In this document: positions 7,682-15,245 of the stretch, piece after piece
Position numbering within the stretch: the first letter of the stretch is position 1
Layout: each line of letters begins with the position of its first letter
Origin: GCA-2697345 sp049602715
GTDB taxonomy: Bacteria > Pseudomonadota > Alphaproteobacteria > Rhodobacterales > Rhodobacteraceae
Reading direction: 5' to 3'
Assembly (NCBI GenBank): GCA_049602715.1
Contig: JBMYRX010000045.1
Span: 1 to 15,273, forward strand
DNA: 15,273 bases
The notes under the pieces: model-generated
The model's database searches: none
What the model saw: the letters and a program-made list of their open reading frames with translations, nothing else
Told to the model about the DNA's origin: nothing
Program-made: the position numbers and the translations under genes

Positions 7682-7700
7682 TTACAAAGCTTTGAAATTT

Positions 7701-7958
7701 TCAAGCAGATATTTTAAGAGCTAAAGCATGAATTTTTTCCAAGATTTCGGGACCTAAAGCTGTGTGAACTTCTCTATGTTGCTCTAACCTTGTTTTGCCA
7801 AAAAAATATTCTGAACGAATCTCAACATTGAAATGACTTTCTACCCCTTCTTTAAAACCGGCATGACCGCGGTGACTTTCAGTGTCATCTACAACTGCTA
7901 AGTACGATGGTTTAAACTCGTCACGAAGTTTTTTTTCAATTAATTTAGCAATTTTCAT
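7701..7958 (-). CDS. bolA: BolA family protein
   Basis: 85 residues, the typical BolA length. Diagnostic motifs are SHRGHAG (28-34), ESHFNVEI (40-47), FFGKTRLEQHR (52-62) and VHTALGPEI (64-72). The conserved histidines H29, H32 and H65 are present. BolA proteins pair with monothiol glutaredoxins to bind or move [2Fe-2S] clusters, and in some bacteria act on morphology and transcription. It is divergent from the J-domain/cobST genes across 77 bases, a neighbourhood typical of Alphaproteobacteria. The ribosome site is weak (GG seven bases before the ATG). It has no cysteine, so any cluster ligation relies on histidine and a partner protein. Confidence 0.93.
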   Translation of the reverse strand: MKIAKLIEKKLRDEFKPSYLAVVDDTESHRGHAGFKEGVESHFNVEIRSEYFFGKTRLEQHREVHTALGPEILEKIHALALKISA

Positions 7959-8035
7959 ATTTTTACCAATCTTTGCTCTTCAACTCTCTGAATAAAACAC
8001 TAAACTCTTTTTTCCTGACTCGGAAAGGTATGTAA
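7959..8035. promoter_or_regulatory. Divergent gap between bolA and the J-domain gene
   Basis: Only 77 bases separate the two start codons, so promoters for both directions probably overlap here. No strong -35/-10 pairs were found in either direction. The rightward gene has a clear AAAGG ribosome site at 8024-8028, seven bases before its ATG. Confidence 0.3.
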
Positions 8036-8671
8036 ATGGCAGATCAAAAAAAATTCGACCCATTTGGATTTGATATCTCAGTTTCGACCGACAAAAAGAG
8101 ACGCGCCAAGGGACGACGAGGAATGTCCGGTGCAGTCGAAACCTCACAAAGAAGCTGTTCAGTGCCTAATTGTTCAGAGTCTGGAAAATATAGAGCCCCT
8201 AAATCGCCAGACGTATTAGATGACTTTTATTGGTTTTGCAAAGATCACATACGAGAATATAATTTAAAATGGAATTTTTTTGAAACTCATACTCAAGAAG
8301 AAATGGAGCGTCAAATGGCATCGGACCGAGTATGGGATCGTCCTACCAAGCCTTTCAAAATGGGTGAAGAACAACGTGCATGGTCACGACTAGGCGTAGA
8401 CGACCCAATGGCCGTGTTGGGCGGTAATGCTACACAAAACCCCGGCAAACATGCTGGCGGGTTAGGTAGAAAATTACCACCAAAAGAAAGACAAGCATTA
8501 GAAATCTTAAACGGAAATGCTAGTATGGATAAACAAGAGATCCGAGCGCTTTATAAAAGTTTGGTAAAAGACCTTCATCCAGATATGAATGGAGGAAACC
8601 GAGCTGACGAAGATCAACTTCAAAAAGTAGTCTGGGCTTGGGATCAAATCAAAGACAGTAGAAATTTTTAA
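8036..8671 (+). CDS. J-domain (DnaJ-like) protein linked to cobST
   Basis: 211 residues. The C-terminal part (about 154-209) is a short J domain with the HPD motif intact at 181-183 (KDLHPDMNGG), so it should stimulate an Hsp70 (DnaK) ATPase. There is no Gly/Phe region, DnaJ zinc repeat or client-binding C-terminal domain. Instead the N-terminus begins KKFDPFGFD, has a basic stretch (KKRRAKGRRG, 20-29), then C41-x4-C46 and C68-x2-H71, a possible zinc site. Such proteins are widespread in Alphaproteobacteria beside bolA and cobS. The client is unknown; proximity suggests CobS/CobT or Fe-S handling, which is inference. AAAGG at 8024-8028 supports the start. Confidence 0.9.
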   Translation: MADQKKFDPFGFDISVSTDKKRRAKGRRGMSGAVETSQRSCSVPNCSESGKYRAPKSPDVLDDFYWFCKDHIREYNLKWNFFETHTQEEMERQMASDRVWDRPTKPFKMGEEQRAWSRLGVDDPMAVLGGNATQNPGKHAGGLGRKLPPKERQALEILNGNASMDKQEIRALYKSLVKDLHPDMNGGNRADEDQLQKVVWAWDQIKDSRNF

Positions 8672-8724
8672 GGAATGGAAAAAAACGAAGGCTTATACGC
8701 CAAACTAGGATTCATCCATTTAAA

Positions 8725-8862
8725 ATGATAAATTGGTATAAAAAAATAAAAAATAAAAATTATGGCTTTCTCTTGCTCTTAATGCCATTTTATTGCATTG
8801 CAAAAGATATCCCATTTTCAGTTGTAAAGGAAGAAAAATGGCCGACGGCAGTACAGATCTAA
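8725..8862 (+). CDS. Possible small signal-peptide-like reading frame overlapping the cobS start
   Basis: A 45-codon ATG frame sits in the 166-base gap between the J-domain gene and cobS and ends 25 bases inside cobS in another frame. Its translation has a Lys/Asn-rich start (MINWYKKIKNKN), a hydrophobic core (GFLLLLMPFYCIA) and a polar tail (KDIPFSVVKEEKW), the three-part layout of a Sec signal peptide. No good ribosome site precedes the ATG, and AT-rich DNA easily encodes Lys, Asn, Ile and Phe. It could be chance, a leader peptide, or the remnant of a lost secreted protein. Unproven. Confidence 0.18.
   Translation: MINWYKKIKNKNYGFLLLLMPFYCIAKDIPFSVVKEEKWPTAVQI
8793..8803. promoter_or_regulatory. 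Small inverted repeat TTGCA-T-TGCAA upstream of cobS
   Basis: A perfect 5-base dyad around a single T lies 34 bases upstream of the cobS ATG. It could be part of a regulatory site or be accidental. No cobalamin riboswitch elements are recognisable in the gap. Confidence 0.15.
8826..8833 (+). promoter_or_regulatory. cobS: Ribosome binding site that fixes the cobS start
   Basis: AAAGGAAG at 8826-8833 puts AAAGG seven bases before the ATG at 8838. This favours that ATG over a TTG 15 codons upstream (8793), which would add a cysteine-rich stretch not expected in CobS. Confidence 0.8.
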
Positions 8863-9824
8863 ATATAAACCTTACCAAAGAAATTGACGTTGGTAAGGTT
8901 TTCGGTTTTGACAGTAAAATGAAGGTGAAATCTTTTGCTGAAAAGTCAGACCGAGTTCCAGAAATTGATTCCACTTATAAGTTCGATCCCGATACAACAT
9001 TAGCGATAATAGCTGGCTTCATACACAACCGACGAGTTATGATTCAAGGTTATCATGGAACAGGTAAGTCGACCCATATTGAGCAAGTGGCTGCTAGATT
9101 AAACTGGTCCTGTGTAAGGGTTAATTTAGACAGCCATATAAGTCGTATAGATTTGATCGGCAAAGATGCAATCAAGCTAAAGGATGGGGTTCAAGTAACC
9201 GAGTTTCAAGAAGGTATATTGCCATGGGCATTAAGGAGTCCAACTGCGATTGTCTTTGATGAATATGACGCAGGACGACCCGATGTCATGTTTGTGATTC
9301 AGAGAGTATTGGAAACTGACGGAAAACTTACACTCCTAGATCAAAATAAAGTGATAAGCCCTCATAAATACTTTAGAATATTTTCAACTGCAAATACTGT
9401 AGGTCTTGGAGACACCACGGGCCTTTATCATGGAACACAGCAAATAAATCAGGGACAAATGGATCGCTGGTCACTTGTTGCAACATTAAATTACCTAGAT
9501 CATGATGTTGAAAGTGAAATTGTTTTATCAAAAGCGCCAAACTATTCGACTGAAGGTGGGAAAAAAATTATTTCTCAAATGGTTACCGTAGCAGATCTAA
9601 CTAGAACAGCATTTACAAACGGTGATTTATCGACGGTGATGTCACCTCGAACAGTTATAGCATGGGCTCATAACGCAACTATCTTTGGAGATGTAGGTTA
9701 TGCATTTAGGACATCTTTTCTGAATAAATGTGATGAACTTGAACGAGAAACAGTTGCAGAATTTTACCAACGATGCTTTGACGAGGAGCTGCCAGAAAGT
9801 GCAGCGTCTGTAAGTCTTGGCTAG
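8838..9824 (+). CDS. cobS: Cobaltochelatase subunit CobS (AAA+ ATPase)
   Basis: 328 residues from the ATG at 8838, matching known CobS proteins (about 330). CobS forms an AAA+ ring that, with CobT, uses ATP to drive CobN in inserting Co(II) into hydrogenobyrinic acid a,c-diamide in aerobic cobalamin synthesis. It is related to MoxR ATPases and to BchI. Walker A is GYHGTGKS (71-78), Walker B IVFDEYD (138-144), sensor 1 STANT (183-187), and MDRW (208-211) provides a candidate arginine finger. The N-terminal DVGKVFGFD is the usual CobS opening. The stop overlaps the cobT start by 8 bases, so the two are translationally coupled. An AAAGG ribosome site precedes it. No cobN is in the window, so a complete chelatase is not shown here. 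Confidence 0.96.
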   Translation: MADGSTDLNINLTKEIDVGKVFGFDSKMKVKSFAEKSDRVPEIDSTYKFDPDTTLAIIAGFIHNRRVMIQGYHGTGKSTHIEQVAARLNWSCVRVNLDSHISRIDLIGKDAIKLKDGVQVTEFQEGILPWALRSPTAIVFDEYDAGRPDVMFVIQRVLETDGKLTLLDQNKVISPHKYFRIFSTANTVGLGDTTGLYHGTQQINQGQMDRWSLVATLNYLDHDVESEIVLSKAPNYSTEGGKKIISQMVTVADLTRTAFTNGDLSTVMSPRTVIAWAHNATIFGDVGYAFRTSFLNKCDELERETVAEFYQRCFDEELPESAASVSLG

Positions 9825-11661
9825 TCAACCCGACAAACAGAACCCCGCGGAGCCCTTCAAAAAAGCGCTTAAGGAAGCTACAAAGACTTTAGCTAACGAC
9901 TCAGAAGTTGGTGTTTCATTTTCAGTAGATCCATCAAGCATGACAGATGATCAAATTAAGCTACCTCAAGTTACAAGAAAAATGACGAAATCGGAAGTTC
10001 TTCTAGCACGAGGTACCGCAGACTCTTTCGCGTTAAGACGCAGATTTCACAATCCTTCTACAAGCTCTCGATATGAGCCCCAGGGTAATATTGCCAGGGA
10101 ACTTTACGATGCAATGGAAACTGCCAGATGTGAGGCACTAGGAGCTAGATTTATGCCCGGCACCGCAGGTAATATTGATGTTAAAATAGAAACAGATGCG
10201 AATTCTAAGGGATATGGGGATATCACAGAGGCCGCAAAGGCTCCATTACCAGTTGCCGCAGGTTATTTAATCCGACATATGGCAACAGGTCGTGAGCTTC
10301 CTCCCGCAGCGCAAAACGTAATGGATCTCTGGAAAGATTTTATCCAGGACTCAGCAGGTAGTACAATGGATAGGCTCCAAGATGTCTTGGATAATCAAAA
10401 AGATTTTGCAAAGTTCACTAGAAAAATTATTCAGGAGCTTGGTTACGGTGATCAGTTGGGTGATGATCCAGATGATTCAAACGACAACCAAGATGATTCA
10501 GAAAATGATGAAACTCAGAACGAGCAAGACGAAAATCAAAACATAGATGAAGGATCTGAAGAAAGTGAGTCCAGTAGTGAACAATTCCAAGAAGAGGAAC
10601 AGGATTCTAGTCAAGGTACAGCAAGCCAAGAGGAGATAAGTGACACAGATGCTAATGAGGAGACAGATTTACCAGAGGGTGAGGCACCAACCGACCCGCC
10701 AGTACCATTACCACATTCAGCTGCTGATCCAAACTACAACGTTTATTCTACTAATTTTGACGAAGAAATTCGCGCCGAGGAGCTTGCGGAAACTGTTGAA
10801 CTAGAAAGATTAAGATCCTACTTGGATCAGCAGCTAGATCCCCTAAAGGGAGCAGTCTCAAGACTAGCAAATAAACTTCAGAGACTTTTACAAGCTCAGC
10901 AAAATAGAAGTTGGGAGTTTGATTTAGAAGAAGGTATCTTAGACTCCGGTAGACTGGCTAGGATAGTTTCAAATCCAACAACGCCACTCTCATTCAAGGT
11001 GGAAAAGGATACTGAATTCAAAGATACCTGTGTAACTTTATTGTTAGATAACTCGGGTTCAATGCGTGGTCGTCCAATTTCGATAGCTGCTATATGCGCA
11101 GATATCTTAGCAAGAACACTAGAACGCTGTAATGTTAAAACAGAAATACTAGGGTTTACTACGAGAGCATGGAAGGGTGGACAATCACGAGAAACATGGT
11201 TGGAACGTGGACGCAAGGCACAACCGGGAAGGTTAAATGACCTTAGGCATATAATCTATAAATCGGCAGACTCTCCGTGGAGACGCACACGTTCAAATCT
11301 AGGTTTGATGATGAAAGAGGGCTTACTAAAAGAGAATATAGATGGTGAGGCACTTGAATGGGCTCACTCACGGCTATCCTATCGATCAGAGGCTAGAAAA
11401 ATTCTTATGGTTATAAGTGATGGGGCACCAGTAGATGATTCAACGTTATCAGTGAATTCATCAAATTATCTTGAAAAGCATTTAAGAGATGTAATAGAAA
11501 TGATCGAAAAAAAACGTATCGCAGAGCTAATTGCAGTCGGTATTGGCCACGATGTTACAAGATATTATAAGAGAGCCGTCACAATAACAGATGTAGAACA
11601 ACTGGCCGGTGCTATGACAGAACAGCTAGCCAGTCTTTTTGATCCAAAAGCCAAACTATAA
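9817..11661 (+). CDS. cobT: Cobaltochelatase subunit CobT (acidic linker plus VWA domain)
   Basis: 614 residues, near the usual 630. CobT is the partner of CobS in the cobaltochelatase motor, analogous to BchD with BchI. Three parts are visible: an N-terminal domain (to about 210) with NIARELYDAMETARCEALG; a very acidic linker (about 212-305, rich in Asp, Glu, Ser and Gln); and a C-terminal VWA domain with the MIDAS motif D411-x-S413-x-S415 (LLLDNSGSM) and SDGAP (Asp535). The start is TTG at 9817: an in-frame TAA lies two codons upstream, the next ATG is 40 codons later, and the N-terminal PAEPFKKAL matches CobT family openings. It overlaps cobS by 8 bases without its own strong ribosome site, so translation probably depends on cobS. 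Confidence 0.95.
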   Translation: MASQPDKQNPAEPFKKALKEATKTLANDSEVGVSFSVDPSSMTDDQIKLPQVTRKMTKSEVLLARGTADSFALRRRFHNPSTSSRYEPQGNIARELYDAMETARCEALGARFMPGTAGNIDVKIETDANSKGYGDITEAAKAPLPVAAGYLIRHMATGRELPPAAQNVMDLWKDFIQDSAGSTMDRLQDVLDNQKDFAKFTRKIIQELGYGDQLGDDPDDSNDNQDDSENDETQNEQDENQNIDEGSEESESSSEQFQEEEQDSSQGTASQEEISDTDANEETDLPEGEAPTDPPVPLPHSAADPNYNVYSTNFDEEIRAEELAETVELERLRSYLDQQLDPLKGAVSRLANKLQRLLQAQQNRSWEFDLEEGILDSGRLARIVSNPTTPLSFKVEKDTEFKDTCVTLLLDNSGSMRGRPISIAAICADILARTLERCNVKTEILGFTTRAWKGGQSRETWLERGRKAQPGRLNDLRHIIYKSADSPWRRTRSNLGLMMKEGLLKENIDGEALEWAHSRLSYRSEARKILMVISDGAPVDDSTLSVNSSNYLEKHLRDVIEMIEKKRIAELIAVGIGHDVTRYYKRAVTITDVEQLAGAMTEQLASLFDPKAKL

Positions 11662-11676
11662 GAGTTAAATTTGAAA

Positions 11677-13455
11677 ATGATACAAAAGTTTGACGACCAA
11701 AAAAATACACAAAATCTAGAAAAACGGTTAAGTAATCTTCGTATTAAAATGAAATTCAATGCGTTAGATGGATACTTAGTGCCTAGAGCCGATTTCTTCC
11801 AGGGTGAATACGTCGCGGCTCCCGACGAAAGACTAGCTTTCATTACAGGCTTCTCCGGCTCTGCAGGATTCTGCTGCGTTCTTAAAAAGAGAGCAGCTAT
11901 ATTTGTTGATGGAAGATATAGAATACAAGTTAAAAAAGAAGTACCCAATAGTTATGAAATTGTTCATTGGCCAGAAAGAAAACTATGGGAATGGTTAAAA
12001 GATAATATTTCGAGCGGTATAATAGGGTACGACCCAGATCTCCACACAAGTGCAGAAATTGAATTATTGGAAAGTAACCTTATAACCGATAATATAACTT
12101 TTTCCAGAACCCATAATTTAATAGATTTTATTTGGAAAAAACGGCCTCTCTACCAGAATAACTATATTTCAGAACATAAACACGAGTACGCTGGAAAAAA
12201 AAGCTTAGCAAAATGTCAAGATGTTGCAAACATTCTGGTTAAGGACGATCAGAAACAATGCGTTTTAACAGACCCAGAAAGTATTTCATGGTTATTAAAT
12301 ATAAGGGGAAAGGATGTACCTAGAACACCCGTAGTACAAGCTTGCGCGGTAATCAATTCAAATAGTAAAGTAGATTTATTTATAAACTTGAATAAACTGA
12401 ACAACTACTCGTTAGAAAATTTAACCCATGTAACGATATACCCATTCTCAGAATTTAAAGACCATCTCCGTACACTGGTGGGGAAGACCCGCATAGATTA
12501 TCAAAAAACTCCTATCTCTATAAAGGATTGCATTTCAGATTATGTTTTTTGTGAAGACCCCTGTATTTTGCCAAAAGCAATCAAAAATTCTGTAGAACTA
12601 CAAGGCACTAGAAAAGCTCATCTTCGTGATGCAATTTCTATTATTAGGTTTTTGGCCTGGTTGGATAGTCAAATACCGGGTAAATTTACAGAAATAGATG
12701 CTGTTACAAAACTAGAAAACCTTCGCCAGCTTCATCCTGATTTTCAAGACATAAGTTTTGATACAATTGCAGGTTCTGGAGCAAATGGTGCCCTACCCCA
12801 TTATCGAGTTACCAGAAAAACAAATAGAAAAATTCAAAATGGTGAAATCTTGTTAGTCGACTCAGGAGCACAATATTTTGATGGAACTACAGACATAACA
12901 CGATCAATTTCGATTGGAAAACCTTCATTAGAACAAAAAAAGTTCTATACTCTTGTCCTAAAAGGTATGGTTTCAATAAGTAAATTGAGGTTTCCTCGTG
13001 GATTATCCGGCAGAGATATCGACGCACTGGCTAGAGTCCCGCTTTGGAATGTTGGACATGATTATGATCATGGGACTGGTCACGGTGTTGGAGTTTATTT
13101 AAGCGTCCACGAAGGACCTCAAAGGATTAGCAGAGCTAATCATGAAATCTTAAGAGAAGGTATGATCGTATCAAATGAACCCGGGTTTTATAAAGAGTCC
13201 AGCTTCGGAATTCGAATAGAAAATTTACTGATTGTTAAAAAAGCTCCATCTTTGGGTAATGATAGCAAAAGGGACATGTTGACATTTGAAACATTGAGTT
13301 TTGCGCCTTTCGATAGAAAACTAATACAGAAAAGTATTTTGAACGCTGAAGAAGTTAAATGGATCGACAAATACCATAAAAACATTCTATCAAAAATAAA
13401 AGTACCCACGGACAATTTACCTTGGTTAGAAAAAGCCACACGTCCTTTAAAGTAG
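11677..13455 (+). CDS. Xaa-Pro aminopeptidase, long three-domain form (M24B)
   Basis: 592 residues from the ATG at 11677; a TTG at 11671 gives two more and sits better relative to AAGAG (11660-11664). Aminopeptidase P removes an N-terminal residue preceding proline using two metal ions. The C-terminal pita-bread domain holds all five ligands (ATG numbering): Asp395 (LVDSGA), Asp406 (TTDITR), His469 (GTGHGVG), Glu501 (SNEPGFY) and Glu515 (RIENLL). HYRVT is another family marker. Two creatinase-like domains precede it (SNLR..., GYLVPRADFFQGEYV), so it resembles the eukaryote-type XPNPEP1 form rather than the 441-residue E. coli PepP. It begins 15 bases after the cobT stop and may be co-transcribed, with no known link to cobalt chelation. 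It is convergent with the ClC gene 16 bases away. Confidence 0.94.
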   Translation: MIQKFDDQKNTQNLEKRLSNLRIKMKFNALDGYLVPRADFFQGEYVAAPDERLAFITGFSGSAGFCCVLKKRAAIFVDGRYRIQVKKEVPNSYEIVHWPERKLWEWLKDNISSGIIGYDPDLHTSAEIELLESNLITDNITFSRTHNLIDFIWKKRPLYQNNYISEHKHEYAGKKSLAKCQDVANILVKDDQKQCVLTDPESISWLLNIRGKDVPRTPVVQACAVINSNSKVDLFINLNKLNNYSLENLTHVTIYPFSEFKDHLRTLVGKTRIDYQKTPISIKDCISDYVFCEDPCILPKAIKNSVELQGTRKAHLRDAISIIRFLAWLDSQIPGKFTEIDAVTKLENLRQLHPDFQDISFDTIAGSGANGALPHYRVTRKTNRKIQNGEILLVDSGAQYFDGTTDITRSISIGKPSLEQKKFYTLVLKGMVSISKLRFPRGLSGRDIDALARVPLWNVGHDYDHGTGHGVGVYLSVHEGPQRISRANHEILREGMIVSNEPGFYKESSFGIRIENLLIVKKAPSLGNDSKRDMLTFETLSFAPFDRKLIQKSILNAEEVKWIDKYHKNILSKIKVPTDNLPWLEKATRPLK

Positions 13456-13471
13456 TTGTTGTTTACTCTTA

Positions 13472-15160
13472 TTAAGAATGCTCCTCTTCCGCTCTAGAAC
13501 TTAACGCTTTATTGAATTCTTTAAGCGAGTCAGTGTGATAAATTAAACCTACCAATTTTGGACTATCATCAAGTAAGTGAACCTCAACAATAGGTATAAA
13601 AGTACAGTTAAGTTTATCAAAAATTGGCATTGCTTCCTCAAGAGTGACGTCCAATGATAAATATGTGCCCTCCCTTATCATTTCCTGGGCAAGGTCAATA
13701 TCTGTTTTTTTACAGCTTTCAGTCTTTCTTAAGAAATCTAGTACTTTAAGTGTTGACAAGAGCACTGCTTGTGGACCGGCAGCTAAATGTATCCCTCTTC
13801 GCTCAATTTGGGTTAGAAAAAAAGATTGATATACTAATTTACTTGAAATTACTATTGAAAACGATACTGCAACCATTACAGCTAAACCTGTTTGCCAATC
13901 ACCTGTTAATTCAAATACTATGAGCGTTGTTGATATTGGGGCGCCCAGTACAGCAGCAGATACTGCGCCCATTCCTGCCAGAGCATAGATGGTCTGAGCT
14001 CCTGATAATGTTGGGAAAATACCAGTCGCTACCCACCCAAACGCCAAACCAGTTAGAGCGCCTATCATTAATGAAGGAGAAAAAACCCCTCCGCCCATCC
14101 GACCACCTACCGTTATGGAAACCGCTAAGACTTTCAATATAGCAAATATGATCGCTTCACGAAGTAAAATTTGTCCTGTCAAAGCCTCAGAAATAGTCTC
14201 ATAACCAACCCCAACTATATGTGGGAACCATATAGCCAAACACCCTAAGAGAACACCAGCTAAAGCAGGTCTCGTCCAACGCTTTAATCCAGAAAGATCC
14301 TGTAACGCATTCCCAATATCCTCTGCCCAAAATAAGGCCTTCATTAATATTACAGCAACCAAGCCCGAACATAGACCAAGTAAAATGAATGCTGGCAGCT
14401 CAATATAAAAACCTAAGGTATTTATTGTGGGAAGAATGAACTCAGTTACATCACCAAAAGTCAATCTGTTTATAACAGTACCCGTAACACTTGCAATCAC
14501 GATCGGCGCAAACGAATGGATAGCAAAATGTCTAAGAATTACTTCTAATGCGAATAATGCTCCAGCTATAGGCGCATTAAAGCTGGCCGATACCGCTCCT
14601 GCAACAGCACATCCAAGTAAATCTCTGGTTGTTACTGAGTCAACTCTAACACGTTCACATATCCACCCAGAAATTACTGCCGCAAAATGAACAACAGGTC
14701 CTTCTCTCCCAGAAGACCCGCCCGAACTCAATGTAATTAGAGATGCTAGTGCAGATGCGATACCCCCGCGTTTATCAATTTTACCGTTATTAACTGCTGC
14801 ATCTTGAATTACATCTGCAACCGATTTGGCTCGGCCGTCATCAGTAAAAAAATGCAATATAAGACCTACTATAAGCCCACCAATCATCGGTATAAGTAGC
14901 TTCCAATACCAATTTAAATTTAAAACTATTTCCGTGAAACTCCTAATTTCATCAGAGCCGTAAAATAAACTTTGAAAGATTTGGATTCCTTGTTTGAAGC
15001 CAATCGCAGCCAGTCCTGAAATAGTCCCGATTAATATAGCCAAGGCCCAAAATTTTATTTGATTTGGAAATCCGTTAGTAAAGGTTTTAAAATCTCGTTG
15101 GAAAGAAGTACTAAGCCAATGTACCGGCCTTAATAATAACTGCTTAAGTGGTTCAGCCAT
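13472..15160 (-). CDS. ClC-family anion channel/transporter with C-terminal CBS-like segment
   Basis: 562 residues with about 440 of membrane domain. ClC proteins move chloride or other anions, as H+-coupled exchangers or as channels. Conserved elements are GREGP at 151-155 with the gating glutamate Glu153, GGVFSP (357-362), FNAPIAGALFALE (194-206) and Tyr444, likely the central tyrosine. Departures from E. coli ClcA: the GSGIP motif reads AKSVA (111-115), putting Lys112 at the central-serine position, and the second Glu of the proton-path pair is Val207. The tail (about 490-550) has one CBS-like unit (DVTLEEAMPIF...FIPIVEV...LVGLIYHTDSL) rather than a clear pair. AAGGA seven bases before the ATG supports the start. 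Transport mode and ion choice cannot be settled from sequence. Confidence 0.93.
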   Translation of the reverse strand: MAEPLKQLLLRPVHWLSTSFQRDFKTFTNGFPNQIKFWALAILIGTISGLAAIGFKQGIQIFQSLFYGSDEIRSFTEIVLNLNWYWKLLIPMIGGLIVGLILHFFTDDGRAKSVADVIQDAAVNNGKIDKRGGIASALASLITLSSGGSSGREGPVVHFAAVISGWICERVRVDSVTTRDLLGCAVAGAVSASFNAPIAGALFALEVILRHFAIHSFAPIVIASVTGTVINRLTFGDVTEFILPTINTLGFYIELPAFILLGLCSGLVAVILMKALFWAEDIGNALQDLSGLKRWTRPALAGVLLGCLAIWFPHIVGVGYETISEALTGQILLREAIIFAILKVLAVSITVGGRMGGGVFSPSLMIGALTGLAFGWVATGIFPTLSGAQTIYALAGMGAVSAAVLGAPISTTLIVFELTGDWQTGLAVMVAVSFSIVISSKLVYQSFFLTQIERRGIHLAAGPQAVLLSTLKVLDFLRKTESCKKTDIDLAQEMIREGTYLSLDVTLEEAMPIFDKLNCTFIPIVEVHLLDDSPKLVGLIYHTDSLKEFNKALSSRAEEEHS

Positions 15161-15187
15161 TTGTTTTCCTTGTTACTTTCAATTAAC

Positions 15188-15245
15188 CTATATTATGAAT
15201 AGAATACCATGAATAATTTAAAGTTTTAGGTCTATATTATGAATA
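15188..15245. repeat. 14-base direct repeat in the right-end intergenic gap
   Basis: CTATATTATGAATA occurs at 15188-15201 and 15232-15245, 44 bases apart. A third partial copy, ATGAATAAT, starts at 15209. The second copy contains the probable start codon of the next gene. The repeats could be regulatory sites or the result of a small duplication. Confidence 0.6.

Noticed and set aside
7685..7694. Palindrome CAAAGCTTTG between convergent gatB and bolA as a bidirectional terminator
   Set aside because: Five-base arms without a loop or U-tract are too short to call.
8675..8728. 17-codon frame directly after the J-domain gene
   Set aside because: AAGGA abuts the ATG with no spacing and the peptide has no recognisable feature.
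8793..8837. TTG at 8793 as the cobS start
   Set aside because: The ATG at 8838 has a strong AAAGG site at ideal spacing and gives the normal CobS length and N-terminus.
8672..8837. Cobalamin riboswitch upstream of cobS
   Set aside because: No B12-box-like conserved segment or GC-rich helices; the gap is AT-rich and short.
10450..10730. Acidic, repetitive-looking stretch in cobT as a foreign insertion or simple-repeat expansion
   Set aside because: A long acidic linker between the N-terminal and VWA domains is normal for CobT.
10896..11948. Long antisense frames across cobT and the start of the M24B gene (also inside pepN and gatB)
   Set aside because: They lie opposite genes with clear conserved motifs, have no family features of their own, and are expected shadows of the real coding frames.
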